Of a DNA stretch of 64,000 bases, positions 56,930 to 64,000 are shown one piece after another. This DNA comes from Levilactobacillus brevis (GTDB lineage: Bacteria; Bacillota; Bacilli; Lactobacillales; Lactobacillaceae). The DNA lies in assembly GCA_021383565.1 (NCBI GenBank), contig CP079699.1:1302001-1366000 (forward strand), read 5' to 3'. The notes under the pieces were generated by a model. The model saw only the letters and a program-made list of their open reading frames with translations, searched no databases and was not told the origin of the DNA. The first letter of the stretch is position 1. Every line of letters begins with the position of its first letter. Position numbers and translations under genes: made by a program.

Positions 56930-58531
56930 TTAGTCGCTAATTGCATCGCCAGCGGCAGCTTCCACCGGCAAGCCAGCTTGATACTTTTCGATGAACTTCT
57001 GGTAACCCGCAACCCCTTCAGGTTCTGGGCTCAGCGTCATGGATTCTGGGTTGGTGAACACTTCTTGATCCAAGAAGTCTTCCAGTGATTCATCGGTATC
57101 GCGCTTAGCATAAACAGCTAAGACCGCCATCCCCCATGGACCACCTTCGCCGGCAGTACTCATAACAGTGATTGGAACGTTCAACGCATTGGCCAAGACT
57201 TGTTGACCAATAACTGGTGTCCGGAACAAACCACCTTGGGCAATCATCACATCGGTATGAACGTGTTCTTGATTAATCAAGATGTCCATCCCAATCTTCA
57301 GTGGTGCAAAGGCAGCGTATAACTGCGTTTGCATGAAGTTAGGTAAGCTAAACTTGCTGTTTGGTGTCCGAACGAATAATGGACGGCCAGCCTTAATCTT
57401 GGTGATGTTTTCACCAGATTGATAACTGTAGTTCACCAAACCACCGGCCTCTGGATCAGCCTTGGCTGCTTCCAAGAAGAGCGTTTCGTACAACCGGTCT
57501 GGCTTCAGGTCAACCCCGAGTCGTTGCGCAAATTCGTTGAAGATGCTTGCCCAAGCATTAATATCTGAAGAACAGTTGTTAATGTGGACCATGGCTACGG
57601 GTGAGCCATCTGGCGTCATCACGATATCGATATCGCGGTAAACCTTAGTCAGCGGCTTGTCCAAGACGTTCATGGAGAAGGATGAGGTCCCAACGGAGAT
57701 ATTCCCAGTCCGCTTCCGCACACTGTTCGTACCAACCATCCCGGTACCAGCATCCCCTTCAGGTGGTGCCATCACAGAACCGGCTTCCAAGTTGCCATTA
57801 GCATCCAGGAGCTTAGCCCCGTCAGCCGTCAAATGACCGGCAACCTTACCAGCTGGCAAGATCTTTGGCAGAATGTCTTCGATGTCCCAAGGGTACTGCT
57901 TAACGTTATCGAGGTTGCTGAACTTCTCCAGCATCGTCTTGTCGTAAGAGCCCGTCTTGTCATCGATTGGGAAGACACCGGAAGCATCCCCAACACCCAA
58001 GACCTTTTCGCCAGATAATTTCCAAGTGACATACCCAGCCAATGAAGTGATGAAGTTGACGTTACGTACGTGGTCTTCACCATTCAGGATAGCTTGGTAC
58101 AGATGGGCAATACTCCACCGTTGTGGAATGTTGAAATCGAACAACTTGGTCAATTCATCAGCGGATTGTTCCGTGATGTTGTTCCGCCAAGTCCGGAATG
58201 GAACCAACAGTTCGCCACTCTTATCGAAGGCCAAGTAACCATGCATCATGGCACTAACCCCAACGGCACTAATCTTGGTCAAGGCACTGTGGTACTTGCT
58301 TTGAACATCAGCAGCCATTTGCGTGTAGCTTTGTTGGATCCCGGTCCAAACTTCGTCGATCGGGTATGTCCAGACACCGTCTTCAAAGCGGTTTTCCCAA
58401 ACATAACTGCCTGAGGCGATGGTATTGAAGTCATCGGTGACCAATACCGCTTTAATCCGGGTTGAACCTAACTCAATCCCTAAGGAAACCTCACCGGCTT
58501 CGATAGCGCGAGTCGTTTCAACTAAGTTCAT
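56930..58531 (-). CDS. araB: L-ribulokinase
   Basis: This FGGY-family kinase phosphorylates L-ribulose. The 533-residue protein has the N-terminal phosphate loop LGIELGSTRIKAVLV near residue 17, GDAGTGMVGTNSVRKRTGNISVGTSSF in the middle and IAQGGLFRTPVIGQQVLANAL near 420. The start ATG at 58531 follows GGGAGGT. It lies between the symporter and araD. Confidence 0.94.
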   Translation of the reverse strand: MNLVETTRAIEAGEVSLGIELGSTRIKAVLVTDDFNTIASGSYVWENRFEDGVWTYPIDEVWTGIQQSYTQMAADVQSKYHSALTKISAVGVSAMMHGYLAFDKSGELLVPFRTWRNNITEQSADELTKLFDFNIPQRWSIAHLYQAILNGEDHVRNVNFITSLAGYVTWKLSGEKVLGVGDASGVFPIDDKTGSYDKTMLEKFSNLDNVKQYPWDIEDILPKILPAGKVAGHLTADGAKLLDANGNLEAGSVMAPPEGDAGTGMVGTNSVRKRTGNISVGTSSFSMNVLDKPLTKVYRDIDIVMTPDGSPVAMVHINNCSSDINAWASIFNEFAQRLGVDLKPDRLYETLFLEAAKADPEAGGLVNYSYQSGENITKIKAGRPLFVRTPNSKFSLPNFMQTQLYAAFAPLKIGMDILINQEHVHTDVMIAQGGLFRTPVIGQQVLANALNVPITVMSTAGEGGPWGMAVLAVYAKRDTDESLEDFLDQEVFTNPESMTLSPEPEGVAGYQKFIEKYQAGLPVEAAAGDAISD

Positions 58532-58568
58532 TTAACTTACCTCCCAATAATTTTAAAATCGAGAATTA

Positions 58569-59969
58569 CTAGTTGTTAGCTGCTTCTTTCTTGGCAGCAT
58601 GAGCAGTCCCACGTGCTTCGATTTCTTCAAGAGTGTGACCACGCGTTTCTGGAACACAGAAGCGGATGAACAGAACACCCAAGACACAGATAACACCGAA
58701 GACAGCGAACACAGCTTCTTGTGACATTGCAGCCGTCATGATTGGGAAGATCAAACCAACAGCCCATGAACCGATCCAGTTAAAGGATGAAGCTAAACCA
58801 GATGCACGGCCCCGGATAGCCAATGGGAAGATTTCACCAACCAGAACCCAGGTAAGTGGTGCCCAAGTGAATGAGTAGAATGCAACGTAGATAGATAAGA
58901 AGACAACGATCATCATTGGACTTGCGTTAGGAACTAACTTGTTAATGATAGCTGGTAACAGGAAGGACAAAGCCATAACCGTACCACCCATGGTTAACAA
59001 CGTCCGACGATTGAATTTTTCAGCAATCCAGATGTAGAGTAATGACCCAAGAACTAACAGAACACCTTGAACGATTGGCCACATCAGAGCAGAACTTGCG
59101 GCATTCCCAGTTGCCTTTTCAACAATCAATGGAATGTAGTAGAAGATCGCGTTGGCCCCTTGGAATTGCTGGAAGGCAGCGACCCCAACACCGGCGATAA
59201 CCAAGTAGCGGTACTTGCCGTTGAACAAGGTTGCCCATGAGGTCTTTTCCAAGTTATTTTCTTCAGTCTTAGCAGTATCTTGAATTGACTTAACTTCTGG
59301 TTCAACTTCGTCTGGCTTACGAACGTAGGACAGAACCGTCCGTGCTTCGTCTAACTTACCAGATTTGATTAAGAAACGTGGAGATTCAGGTAACCGGAGA
59401 ACACCGGCGAAGAGGATGAAGGCAGGCACAGAAGCCAAACCTAACATTAACCGCCATGATAAGTTCCCAGGTAAGTCCTTCAATACGAAGTCGACGATGT
59501 AGGAGATTAACATCCCAGAAACAATCATCGTCTGGTTAATCCCGGACAAACTACCACGTAACCGTGCCGGTGCCATTTCTGACATGTAGGCTGGGACTAA
59601 GGCGGAGGCAGCACCAACGGCTAACCCTAAGAAGATCCGCATCCCGATTAAGTAGTAAGTCCCACCGTTAGGAGAGAATCCACAAAGGATTGACCCAATG
59701 GCGAAGATTAAGGATGACATCAGAATCATCCGCCGCCGACCTAATTTATCGGCTAATTGACCGGCAATTGCGGCACCGAAGATGGCACCGAACATAACTG
59801 ATGACGTTACCCAACCGATTAATGAGGCGTTGGTTAAGGCCCAGTCGGTCTTCAAGAATGGTAAGGCACCGGTCATAACACCGATATCGTAACCGAACAG
59901 AATTCCACCAAATGATCCAAAGAAGAATATGAAACCACTTGAGACTTTCTTTTTCGCTTTCGCTTCCAA
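58569..59969 (-). CDS. araE: Arabinose:proton symporter, MFS (paralogue 2)
   Basis: The 466-residue protein has the same motifs as paralogue 1 (YDIGVMTGALPF, DKLGRRRMI, PESPRFL, FQQFQGANAIFYY, PETRGHTLEEIE). It is the first gene of the operon symporter-araB-araD-araA. Its DNA is more A+T-rich at third codon positions and more biased than that of paralogue 1, which suggests higher expression. The name araT is also used for such genes. Confidence 0.9.
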   Translation of the reverse strand: MEAKAKKKVSSGFIFFFGSFGGILFGYDIGVMTGALPFLKTDWALTNASLIGWVTSSVMFGAIFGAAIAGQLADKLGRRRMILMSSLIFAIGSILCGFSPNGGTYYLIGMRIFLGLAVGAASALVPAYMSEMAPARLRGSLSGINQTMIVSGMLISYIVDFVLKDLPGNLSWRLMLGLASVPAFILFAGVLRLPESPRFLIKSGKLDEARTVLSYVRKPDEVEPEVKSIQDTAKTEENNLEKTSWATLFNGKYRYLVIAGVGVAAFQQFQGANAIFYYIPLIVEKATGNAASSALMWPIVQGVLLVLGSLLYIWIAEKFNRRTLLTMGGTVMALSFLLPAIINKLVPNASPMMIVVFLSIYVAFYSFTWAPLTWVLVGEIFPLAIRGRASGLASSFNWIGSWAVGLIFPIMTAAMSQEAVFAVFGVICVLGVLFIRFCVPETRGHTLEEIEARGTAHAAKKEAANN

Positions 59970-60114
59970 ATTTCGTTCCTCCTAAGTTTAAAGGGGTAAA
60001 GATAAAAAACAAATAATGGCTTTTCCCACTTAACTATTGATAGAAATGCAATCGCTACCTAGTTTCATCGCCCTTTCGAACTGGCCGGCCAGCGCGAAAA
60101 TTTCGATTAACTTT

Positions 60115-60196
60115 GTGAAGCGTTTTCATTTCTGAACAAACTTAGTGTATTATATTTATACGCATAAATCAACACTTATTTTTTATGTGCGGATTA
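60115..60196 (-). promoter_or_regulatory. ara operon promoter with two AraR-type boxes and cre
   Basis: On the minus strand TTGATT (60167-60172) and TACACT (60144-60149) are 17 bp apart. Box TTATACGCATAA (60156-60167) fills the spacer. A degenerate box centred on GCGG (60185-60196) lies 29 bp upstream, the same spacing as at araE1. A cre, GTGAAGCGTTTTCAT (60115-60129), lies just after the start. Confidence 0.83.
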
Positions 60197-60247
60197 ATAT
60201 TTAGGGAAATCCCTTGATATGACGCGGTTTTGATTGATTCGACTTTT

Positions 60248-60261
60248 TTGAAAGCGTTTCC
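60248..60261 (-). promoter_or_regulatory. Additional cre site upstream of the ara operon
   Basis: TTGAAAGCGTTTCC is a good cre match about 80 bp upstream of the -35. A weaker TTAAGCGTTTTACG follows at about 60273. Between 60290 and 60512 there is no gene; a 20-base palindrome AACACCGCCC/GGGCGGTGTT-type stem lies at 60410-60429. Confidence 0.55.
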
Positions 60262-60512
60262 GAATGTTGTTAGGTTAAGCGTTTTACGTTTCTCGTACCA
60301 ATCTCAATAATTCTCGTGATCATCTGTTTTTGCGCAAATTTATTTATCGCTGTTGCGGGCTGATCACCGGTATTTGGTCTAATCACTTGATAATTAGTAA
60401 ATACGATCTAACACCGCCCCGGCGGTGTTGGGTCGTCTCAACCACCTCGCCGCTGGATGAACGGCCAGTCACAACCAGCAACACTTTCGGCCTGTTCAAT
60501 CAATTATTTACT

Positions 60513-60542
60513 AAAAAAAGCGTGCCAAGACGCGGCACGCTA
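60513..60542 (-). terminator. Terminator after araR
   Basis: AGCGTGCC pairs with GGCACGCT around a seven-base loop and is followed by TTTTTTT on the minus strand. Confidence 0.88.
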
Positions 60543-60599
60543 AGGTTGCTTTAAAATTGGTTGCCCATTCGGGGCTGATAACCGAAGTTGGTTCGAAAT

Positions 60600-61697
60600 T
60601 CATCCTAACCTATCTGAAACCGACTTGGGTGCCGCCGCGGACTGACGAATCACCAGTTCCGGTTCATAAGTGATGGATTGGACCGGCTGTTTGTTGAGCA
60701 GTTGGAACATCATCCGGCCAGCATCCTCCCCCATGATTTCCTTTTCATGGTTGAGCGTGGTCAGACCGGGGCTCATGTACTGCGACATTTGATAGTTATC
60801 GAAACCGACAATCGAAATATCTTGCGGTACCCGGAAGCCCTGCTCCTTGACAAAGGCCATGACGGGAATCGCCAACTGGTCGTTGTAACAAGCAATGGCA
60901 GTCGGCCGTTCCGCGTCCTTGAGGTAGGAGGCGATGCGACTGGTAATCCGGGCGAAGTCGTCACCGGACTGGTACATAATCAGATTGCTCTTATAGGAAA
61001 TATCGGGATGTTCCTGGTACGCCTGAACAAACCCATTCATCCGGTGCACGCCCTGAATATCGTCCACTTGAAAGATTCCCAAGATACTCTCGTGCCCCAG
61101 GCGTAAGAGGTGGTCAATGAGCTTCTTCTCGGCGCTCACGTCCGCGGTCGTCACGTACGGAAAGTCTAGTTGCGGATAGGCCGCGTTAATGAAGAGTACT
61201 GGGATCTGGTCGTCCTTAATCTCCTGATACAGATCCATATTGGGGTTGGGTAAGGCACTCTGCGTGGGTTCGATGATCAGCCCGGCCACCTTGCTGTTGA
61301 GCATGTTAATCAGGTTCTTGCGTTCCTTATCGTGGTTGTTATGCGTGTTCCCCAGGAGCAGTGAATAGCCGCCATCGGAGATCACCTTGTCCATACCATA
61401 GATAATCTGAGGGAAGATGTAGTCGGCGATGTGGGTCGTGATGACCCCAATCATCTTACTATCGTTCTCGGTCGCCCAGTCCTTGTGCCAGTCCTGAACG
61501 AACATGCCACCACCCTGAATTCGGTAAATGAAATGCTCCGTCTCCAAGTCCCCCACGGCTCGTCGAATAGTATAACGTGAAACCTTAAACTGTTCCATCA
61601 GTTCCGTCTCAGTTGGTAATTTTTCGTCAATGGGATACTTGCCCGAAAGAATCGCTTCTTTCAGGGAATCCTTGACCCGTTGGTATTTATTTTCCAT
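60600..61697 (-). CDS. araR: Arabinose repressor AraR (GntR-LacI type)
   Basis: The 365-residue protein joins a GntR winged helix (about 1-70: GKYPIDEKLPTETELMEQFKVSRYTIRRAVGDLE) to a LacI/PBP1-type sugar-binding domain (KMIGVITTHIADYIFPQII ... SIVGFDNYQMSQYMSPGLTTLNH). This is the B. subtilis AraR architecture, where L-arabinose releases the repressor from DNA. The ATG at 61697 follows GGGAGAG; 25 upstream codons are not supported. Confidence 0.93.
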   Translation of the reverse strand: MENKYQRVKDSLKEAILSGKYPIDEKLPTETELMEQFKVSRYTIRRAVGDLETEHFIYRIQGGGMFVQDWHKDWATENDSKMIGVITTHIADYIFPQIIYGMDKVISDGGYSLLLGNTHNNHDKERKNLINMLNSKVAGLIIEPTQSALPNPNMDLYQEIKDDQIPVLFINAAYPQLDFPYVTTADVSAEKKLIDHLLRLGHESILGIFQVDDIQGVHRMNGFVQAYQEHPDISYKSNLIMYQSGDDFARITSRIASYLKDAERPTAIACYNDQLAIPVMAFVKEQGFRVPQDISIVGFDNYQMSQYMSPGLTTLNHEKEIMGEDAGRMMFQLLNKQPVQSITYEPELVIRQSAAAPKSVSDRLG

Positions 61698-61831
61698 GTT
61701 TACTCTCCCATAGTTTGCAACCAACCTGCACTGCAGCACTCCCGTTGGTAACGCTTTGCCACATTTGCGCAAAGTTTACCGCACCCATATCGGCCGGCAC
61801 AAATTTGTTCGTAATTTATCTGGTTACCCTT

Positions 61832-61884
61832 AGCATAGCAAATTTTACCCCAATTGCCAATTTAACACTGGTTTATTCGGATAA
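61832..61884 (-). promoter_or_regulatory. araR promoter with AraR-type box
   Basis: On the minus strand TTGGCA (61855-61860) and TATGCT (61832-61837) are 17 bp apart. A perfect-type box TTATTCGGATAA (61873-61884) lies 12 bp upstream of the -35. This suggests autoregulation, although a box there would hinder less than one in the spacer. Confidence 0.7.
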
Positions 61885-61886
61885 AT

Positions 61887-62477
61887 CTATTTATCGGCCG
61901 GGATCACGTTCCCCTCAGCGTCGAGATGCTTAATAATCCGGGCCGGATTGCCCGCAATCACCACGTTATCGCCGAAGGACTTAGTCACCACGGACCCGCC
62001 GCCAACAATCACGTTGTTTCCAATCGTCACGCCAGGCACAATCACCGCGTCGCCGCCGATCCAGCAGTTATTGCCGATCTTAACCGGTGCGCCGTTCCCC
62101 AGCCACGAGGTCCGTGCGGCGATATTAAAGGGATGGCCGGCCGTATAGATCTGAACCCGCGGCGCCAAGAGCACATTGTCACCAATCGTAATTTCATTGG
62201 TGTCCAACAGGATACAGTCGAAGTTTGCGAAGAAATTATCACCCACGTGAATGTTGTAACCGTAGTCACAGACGAACCGCGGCCGAATTTCAACGTTCTT
62301 ACCCACCGTACCAAATAGCTTCTGGACCACGGCTGTCACCCGGTCCTTCTCGCGGAAGGGAATGTGATCCAATGATTCATAGAGGTCGCGCGCGGCAAAC
62401 CGGTCGTGCACTAACTTTTCGTCATTTACATCGTAGAGTTCTTGGTCCATCATCTTTTGAAATTCACTTTTCGCCAT
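61887..62477 (-). CDS. Sugar O-acetyltransferase, hexapeptide type (paralogue 2)
   Basis: The 196-residue protein has the same layout as paralogue 1 at 54051: Mac domain (MAKSEFQKMMDQELYDVNDEKL), beta-helix and catalytic histidine in YTAGHPFN near residue 113. It ends with KHLDAEGNVIPADK. It is just upstream of araR on the same strand, with its own cre-containing promoter and an AraR-type box. The acceptor sugar is unknown. Confidence 0.87.
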   Translation of the reverse strand: MAKSEFQKMMDQELYDVNDEKLVHDRFAARDLYESLDHIPFREKDRVTAVVQKLFGTVGKNVEIRPRFVCDYGYNIHVGDNFFANFDCILLDTNEITIGDNVLLAPRVQIYTAGHPFNIAARTSWLGNGAPVKIGNNCWIGGDAVIVPGVTIGNNVIVGGGSVVTKSFGDNVVIAGNPARIIKHLDAEGNVIPADK

Positions 62478-62513
62478 TTTGTCGTCAATCCTTCACCATA
62501 ATTTATGAGGATA

Positions 62514-62588
62514 ATGGTAGCACACGATGTAAGCGATTACAACATATTTATCTGTTTTCTAGCAATATTTTACGATTCATCCGGATAA
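62514..62588 (-). promoter_or_regulatory. Promoter of acetyltransferase paralogue 2 with cre and AraR-type box
   Basis: On the minus strand TTGTAA (62537-62542) and TACCAT (62514-62519) are 17 bp apart. A perfect cre TGTAAGCGATTACA (62528-62541) overlaps the -35 and spacer. A one-mismatch box TCATCCGGATAA (62577-62588) lies upstream. Confidence 0.75.
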
Positions 62589-62600
62589 ATAAAACGTGCC

Positions 62601-62636
62601 AAAAAGCGGCGCCACCAGCAATTGGTGACGCCGCTA
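62601..62636 (-). terminator. Terminator in the recQ-acetyltransferase gap
   Basis: AGCGGCGTCACCA pairs with TGGTGGCGCCGCT around five bases and is followed by TTTTTGG on the minus strand. It would stop transcripts coming from recQ before the acetyltransferase promoter. Confidence 0.78.
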
Positions 62637-62770
62637 AATTTATTTGGTTATTTGATCTCCAGCCCCGATAGACGCTAGACCGCAGTTTCTTAAAGGCCGA
62701 CGCTGCTTTCCGTTCGACAGCTCACCGGATCAATTATGTCAATTGACCCCAGCAGACCGATAACCTTTTT

Positions 62771-62869
62771 GTTATGATCTGCCATTTCACCCCCGTTTCC
62801 GGTTACCACTAAATCATTGATTCTTTAGATGGTTAGCAGAATGGGGAAAATGAGTGGTCAATCATTAAC
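62771..62869. repeat. Long imperfect inverted repeat
   Basis: Two arms of about 45 bases, starting GTTATGAT and ending ATCATTAAC, can fold on each other with small bulges (TGATTTAGTGGTAACC against TGATTCTTTAGATGGTTA, then GGGG and AAATG blocks). The centre is near 62820. No gene is seen between 62637 and 62993; this is the only structure found there. Confidence 0.5.
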
Positions 62870-62993
62870 ATGACCAGTCGCTCAGCTGTATCGGTCCGGC
62901 TAATTCACCATTTAAGCCCATCACGACGGTGGTCCCACTGAAGAATAGCCACCATTCGTCAAGCCAACTAACATACTAGAATGTCCCTAGCGA

Positions 62994-64000
62994 CTAATCA
63001 GCGACTGCCGCCTGATCGTCACGAATGATGGCCATGAAGGCTTCACCGTACTTCGCCAGCTTACTCTGGCCGACCCCCTTGACTTCCAGGAACGCGGCCG
63101 CACTTTGGGGTAGTACGTCACACATGTCGTGGAGCGACCTGTCGGAGAAGATGACGAATGGTGGCACGTGTTGCTCCTCGGCCAGCTGTCGGCGTAGCTC
63201 GCGTAGTTTGCCAAAGAGCGCGTCGTCCACTGGGGCCAACCGCTTGGCCTGCCGTGCCATCTTCCGAAAGACCTGTTGTTCCCCCTTCAAGACGGCGGCC
63301 CCCTGCTGGGTAATCGACAACGTCGGGTACTGACCGCCCACGCTCTGCAGATAACCGGCCGCCGTCAGGAAATCAATCAGTTCGCCGACGCTCTTCTGCC
63401 GCTGACCGTTCAACAGGCCATAGGTGGACAAGGTCTCTAGGTGATTGTCGCGAATCCGTTGATTATGTGCGCCCGTTAAAACCTGGGCCACGACACCCTT
63501 GCCGAAGCGCGATCGGAGTCGAACCACGCACGACAGAACCTTTTGCGCCGTTACGGTAATGTCCTGGGCCTCGCGATCGTCACGGCAATTGCTGCACCGA
63601 CCACACGGCGCCGAATCCTCACCAAAGTAGGCCAAAATAAACTGTTGCAGGCAGCCCTGCGTATTGGCGTACTGGCTCATCACCTGAAGCTTCTGGTACT
63701 CGCGCTGTTTATTGGCCTCGTCACGTTCCGACTGGTCAATGAAGAAATGTTGAATCTGCAGGTCTTGGGCCCGGTAGAGCAGAATGGCTTCACTGGGGAG
63801 ACCGTCTCGACCGGCCCGCCCCGCTTCCTGGTAGTAGGCTTCTAGCGTCCCCGGAACCTGCGCGTGAATGACGAACCGGACATTACTCTTATCGATCCCC
63901 ATCCCAAAGGCGTTGGTCGCGACCATCACCTGAATTCGGTCATACAGAAAGTCTTCTTGATTCTGACGGCGTTCATCATCACTCAATCCCGCGTGATAGG
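62994..64000 (-). CDS. recQ: ATP-dependent DNA helicase RecQ, C-terminal part
   Basis: The gene runs off the right edge; about 335 C-terminal residues are present. They include YHAGLSDDERR, motif V-VI of the SF2 helicase (VATNAFGMGIDKSNVRFVIH, YYQEAGRAGRDG), the RecQ zinc-binding site with cysteines in QGCLQQF and PCGRCSNC, the winged-helix RQC domain and a C-terminal HRDC domain (RKMARQAKRLAPVDDALFGKLRELR ... VKGVGQSKLAKYG). RecQ unwinds forked and recombination intermediates. Confidence 0.94.
   Translation of the reverse strand, partial: YHAGLSDDERRQNQEDFLYDRIQVMVATNAFGMGIDKSNVRFVIHAQVPGTLEAYYQEAGRAGRDGLPSEAILLYRAQDLQIQHFFIDQSERDEANKQREYQKLQVMSQYANTQGCLQQFILAYFGEDSAPCGRCSNCRDDREAQDITVTAQKVLSCVVRLRSRFGKGVVAQVLTGAHNQRIRDNHLETLSTYGLLNGQRQKSVGELIDFLTAAGYLQSVGGQYPTLSITQQGAAVLKGEQQVFRKMARQAKRLAPVDDALFGKLRELRRQLAEEQHVPPFVIFSDRSLHDMCDVLPQSAAAFLEVKGVGQSKLAKYGEAFMAIIRDDQAAVAD

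Noticed and set aside
1-64000. CRISPR arrays, prophage genes, toxin-antitoxin pairs, rRNA genes
   Set aside because: No spaced direct repeats, integrase, phage structural genes, paired small toxin genes or rRNA were found.

Overview
The window looks like a chromosomal segment of a heterofermentative lactic acid bacterium of the family Lactobacillaceae, most likely the Levilactobacillus (L. brevis) group. This rests on protein-level resemblance of the ribosomal, RpoBC, ClpC, SerS and L-arabinose proteins, on strong AGGAGG-type ribosome binding sites, and on Firmicute regulation (T-box, lysine riboswitch, PyrR leader, CtsR box, cre sites). No species call is possible without a search. Almost every gene is on the minus strand.

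Layout. 1-8300: head of the spc operon and the whole S10 operon (rpsJ to rpsE), transcribed right to left from a promoter near 8300. 8493-9821: a MATE efflux gene. 10000-13515: str operon rpsL-rpsG-fusA. 13585-14235: a lone plus-strand prepilin peptidase (comC). 14421-21985: rpoB-rpoC with a structured, terminator-bearing leader. 21996-26035: a TetR regulator and ctsR-clpC (the tetR gene precedes the rpoB promoter; ctsR-clpC is an operon with its own CtsR box). 26189-27400: eight tRNA genes. 27503-29160: serS under a Ser T-box. 29230-31400: a dispersed structured repeat split by an IS150-type insertion sequence. 31435-34220: deoxynucleoside kinase and a lysine permease under a lysine riboswitch. 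34240-41400: a mixed region (two acetyltransferases, an esterase-like hydrolase, a PAP2 phosphatase, a YjjP/YjjB exporter pair, a zinc CDF exporter followed by MntR) that holds two more repeat copies. 41700-44800: a MerR regulator divergent from a DHA2 drug exporter and its DUF4811 partner. 45000-52200: azlCD, uraA under a PyrR-type leader, and an operon with a GcvH-like protein, an RluA synthase and a DUF1003 protein. 52231-62600: the L-arabinose regulon. 62994-64000: 3' part of recQ.

How the genes work together. The arabinose block is a complete uptake and catabolic unit: two paralogous sugar symporters, AraB, AraD, AraA, two hexapeptide acetyltransferases and the repressor AraR. The two main promoters share one architecture: a TTAT-CG-ATAA box in the -10/-35 spacer, a weaker box exactly 29 bp upstream, and a cre site just after the start. 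Single boxes also lie upstream of araR and of the distal acetyltransferase gene.

Most unusual structure. A repeat of about 173 bp occurs three times (29522-29662 plus 31356-31398, 35800-35972, 38501-38673). Conserved inverted ends enclose three hairpins whose arm sequences differ between copies while pairing is kept. A second conserved block of about 210 bp accompanies two of the copies. I do not recognise this element.
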